Assembly: GCA_024275015.1 (NCBI GenBank) | Contig: JAJRZW010000034.1 | Location: 1-52,621 of the forward strand | Source: Deltaproteobacteria bacterium | GTDB lineage: Bacteria > Desulfobacterota > Desulfobulbia > Desulfobulbales > JAJRZW01 | Length of the DNA: 52,621 nucleotides | Direction of reading: 5' to 3' | Shown here: positions 29,151-37,091 of the stretch, piece after piece | Layout: every line of letters starts with the position of its first letter | Position numbering within the stretch: position 1 is the first letter of the stretch | Made by a program: the position numbers and the translations under genes | The notes under the pieces: generated by a model | What the model was told of the DNA's origin: nothing | Seen by the model: only the letters and a program-made list of their open reading frames with translations | Database searches by the model: none

Positions 29151-29629
29151 CTTTCAAGTTCCATTATCCGGGCCGTTATCTTCCGGCCGATTTCGATAAT
29201 CGCCCAGGTCGCGCCGCCGGAACGGGAAGAGCCGAAGGAACCGGGGTTGACCATCAGGATATCACCGTAGCGATTTATGGATGCTATGTGGGTGTGGCCG
29301 TAGACGATGCAGTCGGCGTCACCGTAGCGGGAGAGCAGGCGGTCTTCGATCCCCTGGCCGCTGCCCGAACCGTGGCAGAGGGCGATGGTGAAGCCGCCGG
29401 CCCTGATGTAGCGTTCACCCGGCAGGGCGGCGGTGGTGCGGCGGTCGCACATATTGCCGTGGACCGCCAGGACCTCGAGGTTGCCAAAGGCGTCAAGGAT
29501 GTCGATGGAGGTGAGATCGCCGGCGTGGAGAACCATGTCGGTTCCGGCAAATATGTCGCGGATCACGGCGGAAAAACCAGGTTCCCCCCGGTCTCGATGG
29601 GTATCTGAGATAACGCCTATCTTAATCAT
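29147..29629 (-). CDS. Metallophosphoesterase (YfcE/MJ0936 family)
   Basis: 160 aa from ATG 29629 (a TTG one codon upstream is possible). Calcineurin-like motifs in order: SDTH, GD (HAGDLTS), GNMCD, CHGSG and GHTH, which bind two metals. Family enzymes hydrolyse phosphodiesters such as bis-pNPP or cyclic nucleotides; the natural substrate is unknown. It overlaps the DUF167 gene by 8 nt and mutS by 4 nt. Confidence 0.9.
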   Translation of the reverse strand: MIKIGVISDTHRDRGEPGFSAVIRDIFAGTDMVLHAGDLTSIDILDAFGNLEVLAVHGNMCDRRTTAALPGERYIRAGGFTIALCHGSGSGQGIEDRLLSRYGDADCIVYGHTHIASINRYGDILMVNPGSFGSSRSGGATWAIIEIGRKITARIMELER

Positions 29630-29930
29630 CAATACAGAGGCCGGTGGCGGCTAAGCTTTCTATCGCTGTTTCCGCGGACATTGTCGCGACTATTATCGTC
29701 TTGTGGCGGCTTGAATGGCCGCGGCTGATCTCTATCCGTCCCCTGGCAATTTTCATTGCTTTGGACAGGAAGGCGATGGTCGCCTTATTGGCCTTGCCGT
29801 CCACCGGCGGCGCGGTTATCGCCACCTTGAGTTCGTCGCCGTGCTCGCCGATGATTTTCGCCTTTGAGGCCCGGGGCTGGACAAAGATTTTCAGTTCTAC
29901 GTCAGGCCCGGTTTCGCGCAGCCAGTTCAT
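29622..29930 (-). CDS. DUF167 (UPF0235/YggU) protein
   Basis: 102 aa. The signature is VQPRASKAKIIGEHGDELKVAITAPPVDGKANKA, followed by the basic GRIEISRGHSSRHKTI motif. Function is not established. It follows divIVA by 12 bp, and the yggT-divIVA-yggU grouping recurs in many bacteria. Confidence 0.9.
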   Translation of the reverse strand: MNWLRETGPDVELKIFVQPRASKAKIIGEHGDELKVAITAPPVDGKANKATIAFLSKAMKIARGRIEISRGHSSRHKTIIVATMSAETAIESLAATGLCIDD

Positions 29931-29942
29931 GGGAATCGGGGT

Positions 29943-30869
29943 CTACTCCGTGGTCTGTTTCCCGGAGTTTATGGCAATGGAAGGCTCCAGATCGTCAAGG
30001 GGGTCTTCGAGGTTGAAGAGGATTTTGTCATCAAGATCGGGGATCGAGAGATCGTTGTCGTCATCTTCGGTGCTGTCCGTCAGAGGCTCAAGGCTGCCAA
30101 GGTCAAGGGGTTCCGGCTGGTTTGATTCGATATCCTGTTCCAGCATGTCTATTTTCTGGTACAGATCACTCAAATCATCGTCGGCGTCAGGATCTGTGGT
30201 TATCGGCGCGGCCGTTTCCGGGGCTGTAACGGACCCTTGTTCAGGCTCCGGCATCTGTGGCGGTGGGGATGTTTTCATGGCCGCGGTTTCTTCCGCCGGT
30301 TCCACCGCTGTCGGCGGGGCAGGGGCCGGGGATTTTAGCGATGGGGGGGGGATCTCCCCGGGAGGGTCGTTGTCGATGGCGGCCAGATAGCGGTTCAAGG
30401 TGTCGCGTAAGGTTGCCACCGCCTCTTCCTTCATTTTTTCCAGGGAGGCAACTTCGTCATTGAGTGCTTTGATTCTGGCCGTAGTCTCTGATTTGATTTT
30501 TTCCGCCGCATCAACGGCCTCGGAACGTATTTTTTCGCTCTCTTCTTGGGCCCGGGCGACCATTTGCTCCGCTTCTTCCCGGGCCCGGGTCAAGGTGGCA
30601 CGGGATTCCTCCTCGCTTTTGCTCTGCATTTCATCCGAGATTTTCTGGGCAGAGAGGATCGCTTTCTGAAAAGATTTTTCCTGCTTTTTATAATGCGCAA
30701 TCTCCTTTTCCAGGGCCTCGGCCTTTTCCTTCGCCTGCTTTCCCTCGAGGTTCAGGATCAGGAATTCTTCGGCCACCCTTTCAAGAAAGGCGTCAACTTC
30801 TTCGACATCAAAGCCGCGAAAGCCGGTGTGGAATTGTTTTGACTGGATATCCTGGGGGGTAAGACTCAT
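29943..30869 (-). CDS. divIVA: DivIVA-domain protein
   Basis: 308 aa. The N-terminal DivIVA membrane-curvature motif is LTPQDIQSKQFHTGFRGFDVEEVDAFL, with a long coiled coil to about 180. The C-terminal 120 residues are Pro/Glu/Asp-rich and probably disordered. DivIVA-type proteins localise at poles and septa; in Gram-negatives their partners are poorly known. The long acidic tail is not in the Bacillus protein. AAGGAG precedes the ATG. Confidence 0.88.
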   Translation of the reverse strand: MSLTPQDIQSKQFHTGFRGFDVEEVDAFLERVAEEFLILNLEGKQAKEKAEALEKEIAHYKKQEKSFQKAILSAQKISDEMQSKSEEESRATLTRAREEAEQMVARAQEESEKIRSEAVDAAEKIKSETTARIKALNDEVASLEKMKEEAVATLRDTLNRYLAAIDNDPPGEIPPPSLKSPAPAPPTAVEPAEETAAMKTSPPPQMPEPEQGSVTAPETAAPITTDPDADDDLSDLYQKIDMLEQDIESNQPEPLDLGSLEPLTDSTEDDDNDLSIPDLDDKILFNLEDPLDDLEPSIAINSGKQTTE

Positions 30870-30895
30870 TTTTATCGGCTCCTTGTAGAGGCGGT

Positions 30896-31201
30896 TTAAC
30901 CGAAATTCATTGCCAGCTGTCTCAGGGTCGGGACCAGAAAACTTCTCAGAAAGATCAGGGCAAGGATCAGGAGCATCGGGGTGAAATCTATGCCGCCGCC
31001 GAAGAGGGGGACAACCCTCCTGATCCGCGCCAGTACCGGTTCGGTGGTCTGCTGGAGGAAACGGACGATGGGATTATAGGGGTCGGGGTTAACCCAGGAG
31101 ATTACCGCCCGGCCGATGACAATCCAGATATAAACGGTCACCGTCAGGTCGATGATGGTGGCCAGTGCATTTAAGAGATTTCTTAAAATAAACATGTTCA
31201 A
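30896..31201 (-). CDS. YggT family membrane protein
   Basis: 101 aa with two hydrophobic segments (about 8-35 and 70-92) flanking the family motif SWVNPDPYNPIVRFLQQTTEPVLARIRR. Implicated in membrane, septum or osmotic processes. First gene of the minus-strand set with divIVA, DUF167, phosphoesterase, mutS and amidase. Confidence 0.88.
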   Translation of the reverse strand: MNMFILRNLLNALATIIDLTVTVYIWIVIGRAVISWVNPDPYNPIVRFLQQTTEPVLARIRRVVPLFGGGIDFTPMLLILALIFLRSFLVPTLRQLAMNFG

Positions 31202-31694
31202 CCTGCGATCATGATAAGGGGAGCCTTGGGCGAAAGCCCGGAATTTTTAAGGCACCCGTAGTTGTTGAAATTTGCTGGCGTCGCAAAATTGCGATCTACG
31301 GCGTCGTGGCGCCCTTTTGTTCGCGCTCGGTCCCGCCATGGCGGGATAGGGCCTCGCTCGCAAAAGGACACCATTGTATATCGAAATTATTGCTTAGCCA
31401 CCCCGTGATTTGTTACGGGGCATCAAATTTGATGATTTCGCAACAAACCTTTTTTTTCGTCATTCCGGCGAAGGCCGGAATCCATAATGTGTTTCATCAC
31501 AGAATTCCGGATCAAGTCCAGAATGACAAAAATGATGATTTGCGACTTTTTACGACGCCATCAAATTTAACAATAATAAATTCCAAGATAATCAGAAATC
31601 AATAAAAAACAAGAGGTTAATGAATGGATAACGAATGGGTGGCAAAAATAAATGTCCGGGTAACTAATTGATTTTCCGTGACCGGCGGTCGGAA
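31202..31694. repeat. Gene-free interval with several short repeats
   Basis: 493 bp without a credible gene. It holds a GGGC-GAAA-GCCC hairpin near 31227-31239, a 16-bp perfect palindrome TCCCGCCATGGCGGGA (31331-31346) inside a longer GCTCG inverted repeat, a family B end (TTGTTACGGGGCATCAAA near 31411), an ATTCCGGC..GCCGGAAT hairpin repeat of the common proteobacterial type (31458-31530), and a 37-bp segment at 31528-31564 nearly identical to 37027-37063. It separates yggT from metG, both on the minus strand. Confidence 0.7.
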
Positions 31695-33587
31695 TCAGGA
31701 AACCCGGCTGCCCGGGGTAACGTCTGTGGCCGGGCCGGTTAAAACCAGGTCCTCGCCATCTTTGACCGCCAGGACCATTCCCCTGGATTCAACTCCCATG
31801 AGTCTGGCGGGTTTGAGGTTGACGACCATGATTACCTGGCGGCCGATGAGTTCCTCGGGGGAATAATGCCCGGCGATACCGGCGACCACGGTTCTTTCTT
31901 CCGGGGCAAGGACGGTAAGCCTGAGGAGACGGTCGGATTTCTTGATTCGTTCCGCCGCCTTGATCTCCGCGATCCGCAAGTCGAGGCGGGCGAATTCGTT
32001 AAAGTCCAGCAGGCCGTCATCGGCGGTCTTTTCTTTTTTGTTTTTTTTTGCCGGTGTGTGTGTGGGCTTGTCGAGGCGGGGGAACATTGCCGTCGGCACT
32101 GCGAGCCCGGTTCCCGGGGCAAGGCCGTCCCATTGCCCGTGGGTTGTGAATTCCGGGGATGTTACCGTCTGTCCCAATGCCTGCCACATATCCCGGGCCT
32201 TAGCCGGCATGACCGGGAACAGGCAGATGGTGATGAGGCGCAGGCTTTTGAGCAGGGTGTTGATGACCGTGTCGAGCCGGGGGCGTTGTTCCGGTTTTTT
32301 TGCCAGCTCCCAGGGGGCGTTGGTGACGATATAGCGGTTGGCCATGCCGATTACCAGCCAGACCTCGGCCAGGCCGCGATGGAAGTTCCAGGCCTGCATC
32401 TGCTTTTTGTAGGCGGCGACCATGTTGACCGCGGCCTCTTTCAGTTCCAGGTCGCCGGTCTCAAGGTCGCCGGACGGCGGGACCATGCCGGCGCAGAAGT
32501 TCTTCGCCATGGTCAGGGAACGGCTGAAGAGATTGCCAAGATCGTTGGCGAGGTCGGAGTTGTAGCGGCCGTTGGCCGCCTCGTAGCTGAAGGATGAGTC
32601 AACCCCGAAGGCCATGTCCCGCAGGAGAAAATAGCGGCTGGCGTCGGCACCGTATTTTTCGATCATGTCACCGGGACGGACGACATTGCCGAGGCTCTTG
32701 CTCATCTTGGTATCGTCGACATTCCAGTGGCCGTGGACGTGGAGGCTTTTATAGGGGGCGAGCCCCATGGCCCTGAGCATGGTGGGCCAGAAAATGGCGT
32801 GGGGTTTGAGGATGTCCTTGCCGATCACATGCTCGGCCCCGGGCCAGAATTTTTTAAAATCAGGGCTGTCGGGATAGCCGAGGCCGGTGAGATAGTTGAT
32901 CAGGGCGTCGAACCAGACATAGGTGACGAAGTTTTCATCAAAGGGCAGGGGGATGCCCCAGGTCAACCTTGAGGTGGGGCGGGAGATACACAGGTCTTCC
33001 AGAGGTTCGGATAGCATTGCCAGAATTTCATTGCGATAGCGTTGCGGGGTTATGAAATCCGGATTTCCTTTTATGTGTTCGACCAGCCAGTCCTGATATT
33101 TCCCCATGCGGAAAAAATAGTTCTGTTCCGCGATTTTTTCGGGTGTTTTCCGGTGGTCGGCACACTTGCCGTCCACCAGCTCCTTCTCGGTCAGAAAGCG
33201 TTCGCAACCGACGCAGTAAAGGCCCTCATATTCACTGAAGTAGATATCGTCGTTATCGTAAACCTGTTGCAGGACCATCTGAACAGTGGCTATATGATCG
33301 GTATCGGTGGTACGGATAAAACGGTCGGGTTTGATGGTCAGCAGCGGCCAGGTGTCGTGGAATACGGCGCTGATCCTGTCGGCGTATTCCCGGGGGCTGA
33401 TGCCCTCGGCTTCGGCGGCCTGGGCGATTTTGTCGCCGTGTTCATCGGTGCCGGTCTGAAACCGGGTCTCTTTGCCGCACATACGCGCGTATCTGTGGGC
33501 GGCATCGGCAATGACCGTGGTGTAGGTGTGTCCAAGATGGGGCTGGGCGTTGACGTAGAATATCGGGGTGGTGATGTAGGTCGGCAT
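31695..33587 (-). CDS. metG: Methionyl-tRNA synthetase
   Basis: 630 aa. Class I core with HLGH (17-20, the HIGH motif) and KMSKS (294-298). Zinc-knuckle residues are C125, C128, C142 and H145. The C-terminal EMAPII-like tRNA-binding domain spans about 525-630 (FARLDLRIAEI..GIAGHYSPEELIG). It starts 1 nt after the ricT stop, so the two form one transcript. Confidence 0.96.
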   Translation of the reverse strand: MPTYITTPIFYVNAQPHLGHTYTTVIADAAHRYARMCGKETRFQTGTDEHGDKIAQAAEAEGISPREYADRISAVFHDTWPLLTIKPDRFIRTTDTDHIATVQMVLQQVYDNDDIYFSEYEGLYCVGCERFLTEKELVDGKCADHRKTPEKIAEQNYFFRMGKYQDWLVEHIKGNPDFITPQRYRNEILAMLSEPLEDLCISRPTSRLTWGIPLPFDENFVTYVWFDALINYLTGLGYPDSPDFKKFWPGAEHVIGKDILKPHAIFWPTMLRAMGLAPYKSLHVHGHWNVDDTKMSKSLGNVVRPGDMIEKYGADASRYFLLRDMAFGVDSSFSYEAANGRYNSDLANDLGNLFSRSLTMAKNFCAGMVPPSGDLETGDLELKEAAVNMVAAYKKQMQAWNFHRGLAEVWLVIGMANRYIVTNAPWELAKKPEQRPRLDTVINTLLKSLRLITICLFPVMPAKARDMWQALGQTVTSPEFTTHGQWDGLAPGTGLAVPTAMFPRLDKPTHTPAKKNKKEKTADDGLLDFNEFARLDLRIAEIKAAERIKKSDRLLRLTVLAPEERTVVAGIAGHYSPEELIGRQVIMVVNLKPARLMGVESRGMVLAVKDGEDLVLTGPATDVTPGSRVS

Positions 33588-33588
33588 T

Positions 33589-34527
33589 TTATTTATTTTT
33601 GGTTACTTTTTTCGGGTTTCGAACCGGTTTCTTTTTTTCCTGCCCCTGCTGCTGGACATGGGCCGGGGTTGACTTCTGCCATTCTTCCCGGTCAAGGGTG
33701 CGGTTGGAGTCCGGGACCCCGGGTGTGATTACCGATACCGTCTGGCCGAGGATGTTGGTCTGAACAACCTTGTGCTGGATGCCGTCAAGCTCGATCATCT
33801 TGCCGACCTTGGGCATGCCGCGGCGCATTTTTTTATAGGTCTCGAACTCGTAATTAAGGCAGCAGAGCAGGCGGTTGCACAATCCTGAGATCTTGCCGGG
33901 GTTAAGCGGCAGGTTCTGGGCCTTGGCCATCTTGATCGAGACCGGGGCGAAGTCGTTGATGAACGAGGAACAGCAGAGTTCGCGGCCGCAGGGGCCAAGG
34001 CCGCCGGTCATCTTGGTCTCATGCCTGACCCCGATCTGGCGGATTTCGACCCGGGTGCGGAATTCCTGGACCAGATCCTTAACCAGGGCGCGGAAATCGA
34101 CTCGGTTATCGGCGGTAAAATAGAAGATGATCTTGCTGCCGTTGAAAAACCTTTCCACCCGGACAAGTTTCATCTCCAGGGTGTGCTTGGCGATCAGCCG
34201 GAGACAGGTGTCATAGGCCTGTTTTTCCCGTTCCGGCAGGTGCTGGTATTTTTCAATTTCATCCCGGTTGGCGCGGCGGGACAGCCAGTTGTTTTCCGTG
34301 GTCTTGCCGCCGGCCGGGGGCAGTGTAACCCGGGCCTTTAAGACCGCCGGTTCAAGACCGTGGGAGGTTTTGATCATTACCGTCTCCCCGGGCTTGAGGT
34401 CTGCTATCTGGCTGATTACGGAATGTATCTGGCCCCGGTCGCGGAATTGTATCTGGTAGGCGGAGAGGTTGGCGGCCGGGGTGCTCCCGGCCGCCGGTTC
34501 CGGGGTGTCTGTATCGTTTTCGGTCAT
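33589..34527 (-). CDS. ricT: PSP1 / RicT (YaaT) family protein
   Basis: 312 aa. PSP1 domain with clustered cysteines GPCGRELCCSSF and GLCNRLLCCLNYEF. In Bacillus, RicT forms an Fe-S complex with RicA and RicF that affects RNase Y processing. The N-terminal 25 residues and the C-terminal basic tail (KKKPVRNPKKVTKNK) look disordered. The usual holB-ricT-metG order is kept, but a repeat island (34575-34902) has split holB from ricT. Confidence 0.88.
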   Translation of the reverse strand: MTENDTDTPEPAAGSTPAANLSAYQIQFRDRGQIHSVISQIADLKPGETVMIKTSHGLEPAVLKARVTLPPAGGKTTENNWLSRRANRDEIEKYQHLPEREKQAYDTCLRLIAKHTLEMKLVRVERFFNGSKIIFYFTADNRVDFRALVKDLVQEFRTRVEIRQIGVRHETKMTGGLGPCGRELCCSSFINDFAPVSIKMAKAQNLPLNPGKISGLCNRLLCCLNYEFETYKKMRRGMPKVGKMIELDGIQHKVVQTNILGQTVSVITPGVPDSNRTLDREEWQKSTPAHVQQQGQEKKKPVRNPKKVTKNK

Positions 34528-34574
34528 CTGTTAAGGTTCCCCGACGTTTTTTAATGTAAAAAGGCAAACATAAT

Positions 34575-34794
34575 CATGAATCCGTGAGCGTTTTAGAGCG
34601 GGTCAGATGCAAGGGAGCAACGGCATTGATTATACTTCGATATATCAATGAGTTGCTGACGCAGCAGCTGGCCCGCTCTCGGGCGTCCCGAAGGGCGGCG
34701 GGGTGAACCTGCCGCCTGAGTTGCAAGTCGAATAAAAACGCATTGATTCAACCAGATGCTTCATCAAGAGTCTCGAAGCCGTCACGAATTCAGG
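34575..34794 (+). mobile_element. Family C MITE-like element, copy C2
   Basis: 220 bp. Ends CATGAATCCGTGA and TCACGAATTCAGG are imperfect inverted repeats. It is flanked by a 5-bp direct repeat ATAAT (34570-34574 and 34795-34799). The interior contains GATGCAAGG, the TTGATTATACTTCGATATATCAA stem-loop and GGCGGCGGGGTGAA, shared with C3 and with reversed C1. Confidence 0.85.
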
Positions 34795-34854
34795 ATAATA
34801 ACCGTTTCCTCCCGCCCCTGCCACCTTTTCGCAAGAGCGGGATTCTGCGAAGAG

Positions 34855-34902
34855 TCGGCGGCGCGTCCATGCACCGCGACCAGCCCGTTTTTCAACGGAC
34901 TG
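34855..34902 (-). repeat. Family A partial repeat, copy A8
   Basis: 48 bp holding only hairpins 1 and 2 (GGCGGCGCGTCCATGCACCGC, then CAGCCCGTT/AACGGACTG). It ends exactly at the holB stop codon, and the holB TAG reads as the TAN that precedes CAG in other copies. Confidence 0.8.
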
Positions 34903-35901
34903 CTATGCGTCGGGGTATGTCAGCCGCAGGAGAAGCAATTCACATACCGCCCGGGGATTGCATTTGCGCCTCAGGCGTGTCCGGGCCTGTTTGACCTGCT
35001 CCATGCGTTGATGGATTCCCCTGACCTTTATGGCCCGGGACAACTCCATCTCTTCCGCGCTCAGGTCCGCGGCAAAGCCGCGCTGCCCTTCGCCGCTTGC
35101 GTGCCAGGCAAGATCGACCAGCCAGGCGTAAACACCCTGGAGAAATATGGGCAGGTCGTCCTTCAGGGCGGCACAGTCCTCGGCCAGGGCCAGGGCCTCG
35201 TTGATTATCGGTTCCTTCTGCCGGGCGTGGATGAGCATTACCGTGACCCTTTCCTGCAGTTGCGGAATCCCGTTGTCGGCTGATTTAAGCGCCAGTCCCG
35301 GGGAACCCGCGGACAGGCGGGCCAGGGCGATGGCGGTGGTATCGAATTCCTCTTCCCCGGCCAGTATTTGACTGACCTCGGTCTGGCTGAGGTTGTTGAA
35401 TCCCAGAACCTGGCAGCGGGAGATGATGGTCGGCAGGATCGGGGCGTTGTCCTCGGCGGTGAGGATGATGAGGTTCCCCGGCGGCGGTTCTTCCAGGATC
35501 TTCAGCAGGGAGTTGGCCGCCACCGCTGCCATGGACTGGGCCCGGATGATGATTGTTACCCGTAATTCACCCTCAAGAGGGGGGAAGGCGAGATAGCGTT
35601 GCATGGCGCGGATCTGTTCGATTTTGATCGCCGCCCCTTCCGGGACAATGGTCTGGATATCGGGGTGGTTGCCGCTTGCGGCCTTGCGGCAGGAAACACA
35701 TTGGCCGCAGGCGTCAGCGTCAGCGGCTTCGCGGCAGAGGAGAAAACGGGCAAAGGCCATGGCCGTGCTTCTTTTTCCCACCCCCCGGGGGCCGCGGAAC
35801 AGGTAGGCGTGGGCCATCCGTTTTGATGCCCCGGCGCGGCGGATCATCCCGAGGGCGTGATCCTGGCCGCGGATATCACGCAGAAAAAGGATATCGTTCA
35901 T
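34903..35901 (-). CDS. holB: DNA polymerase III delta' subunit
   Basis: 332 aa clamp-loader subunit. Walker A-like GPRGVGKRS (37-45), four-Cys zinc module C56, C65, C68, C71, SLLKILEEPP and SRC. The start overlaps the stop of the HD-domain gene by 4 nt (ATGA). The stop TAG abuts repeat A8. Confidence 0.93.
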   Translation of the reverse strand: MNDILFLRDIRGQDHALGMIRRAGASKRMAHAYLFRGPRGVGKRSTAMAFARFLLCREAADADACGQCVSCRKAASGNHPDIQTIVPEGAAIKIEQIRAMQRYLAFPPLEGELRVTIIIRAQSMAAVAANSLLKILEEPPPGNLIILTAEDNAPILPTIISRCQVLGFNNLSQTEVSQILAGEEEFDTTAIALARLSAGSPGLALKSADNGIPQLQERVTVMLIHARQKEPIINEALALAEDCAALKDDLPIFLQGVYAWLVDLAWHASGEGQRGFAADLSAEEMELSRAIKVRGIHQRMEQVKQARTRLRRKCNPRAVCELLLLRLTYPDA

Positions 35902-36938
35902 GGAGTGTTATGCCAGAGGATTTTTTGCCTTGGGTCGATTTCAGTGGAGTTGGTCTCCGGGGTGCCTGCCTCTTCCGCAGGCGGGCGGCGGATAAAGAGA
36001 AAGCGTTCAAGGTTGCGCTGGTATTCGCTCAGATGGTAGCCGTCTTCGTCGGCGTTTTTGCCGAGATTGCTGACGTAATTGACCTTGGCGTCGAGGTCGT
36101 CGATGAAGTTCAACACAAAGGCCTCAAGGATCATCGGCAGCACCGGCGAGCCGAACTCGTGGCGGCCGTGATGACTCAGGACCAGATGGGTCAAACGTTT
36201 CAGCACCGGGTCGGAGATGGCTTTTATGTCCCGGGCCTCGGCCTGGATCATTTCCACCCCGAGGACCATATGCCCCACCAGACGCCCGGCCTCGGAGTAG
36301 TCAAAGGGAAAGGTGTCGAAACTGAACTCGGCGAGTTTGCCGATATCGTGGAGCATGGCCCCGGTCATCAGGAGGTCGCGGTCAATGGCGGGGTAGATCC
36401 CGGCGACCCGGTCGGCCAGCATCGCAACTCCGAGAGTGTGTTCCAGCAGGCCGCCGATATAGGCATGGTGCATGCTCTTGGCCGCCGGCGCGGTCTTGAA
36501 GGCGGTAAAGGTTTTGCGTTTGCGGAAAAAGGCGGCCACCAGGGCGGCAAGAGCGGGGTCGTTGATGGAATCGGCGAGTTTAAGAAATTCCCGGGCCATG
36601 GCTCCAATGTCATTGGGACTTTTCGGCATGAAGTCGCCGGGGTCGATGTTGTCCCCGGCGACCGGGTCGATGCCGCTGACCTTTAGCTGTAACTGGTCGC
36701 GAAACGATGCCGCCTGGCCCCGCACCCGCACCACCGCGCCCTTGCCGCATCCGGCGGCCATGGCCTCGGCGTTGTCCCATGCCCGGGCCGCGATTTCGCC
36801 GCTCGCGTCCATCAGGGTCAGGCGCAGGTAGGGTTTACCGGCCTTGGTCTCGGCAATACTGGCCTCTTTGACCATCAGGACCGCGTCAACTTCCTGGCGG
36901 TCACGAATATCGGCGATGCGGATTTTTTTCATTTTCAT
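35898..36938 (-). CDS. OB-fold / HD-domain 3'-5' exoribonuclease-like protein (YhaM type)
   Basis: 346 aa. The N-terminal OB fold (about 1-95) is predicted to bind nucleic acid; the HD domain includes H167 (GGLLEHTL), H197-D198 (AMLHDIGK), a downstream HH (VLSHHGRHEFG) and a later Asp (FIDDLDAK). This architecture is that of B. subtilis YhaM and CBF1-like exoribonucleases. The C-terminal 25 residues look unstructured. Overlap with holB indicates one operon. Confidence 0.85.
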   Translation of the reverse strand: MKMKKIRIADIRDRQEVDAVLMVKEASIAETKAGKPYLRLTLMDASGEIAARAWDNAEAMAAGCGKGAVVRVRGQAASFRDQLQLKVSGIDPVAGDNIDPGDFMPKSPNDIGAMAREFLKLADSINDPALAALVAAFFRKRKTFTAFKTAPAAKSMHHAYIGGLLEHTLGVAMLADRVAGIYPAIDRDLLMTGAMLHDIGKLAEFSFDTFPFDYSEAGRLVGHMVLGVEMIQAEARDIKAISDPVLKRLTHLVLSHHGRHEFGSPVLPMILEAFVLNFIDDLDAKVNYVSNLGKNADEDGYHLSEYQRNLERFLFIRRPPAEEAGTPETNSTEIDPRQKILWHNTP

Positions 36939-37026
36939 CTGTCAAAGAAGTGATTTACGCGGAAGGCTTTTGATGTATCCGGGTATCTTGAATAATTGTT
37001 GTTTTGTCCGACTACTGCGTCACGGC

Positions 37027-37063
37027 AAAAATGATGGTTTGCGACTTTTTACGACGCCATCAA
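37027..37063 (+). repeat. 37-bp repeat shared with 31528-31564 (family B end)
   Basis: Differs from 31528-31564 by one base. It contains TTTGCGACTTTTTACGACG and CCATCAA, the family B left end. It lies in the 153-bp gap between purL and the HD-domain gene, which otherwise shows nothing clear. Confidence 0.7.
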
Positions 37064-37091
37064 TATTCAAGTCACCCTTCAGTCTGAAAAC

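Noticed and set aside
31331..31346. Perfect palindrome as a regulator operator
   Set aside because: It lies within a longer GC-rich inverted repeat in a repeat island with no nearby gene start; no regulator gene is linked.
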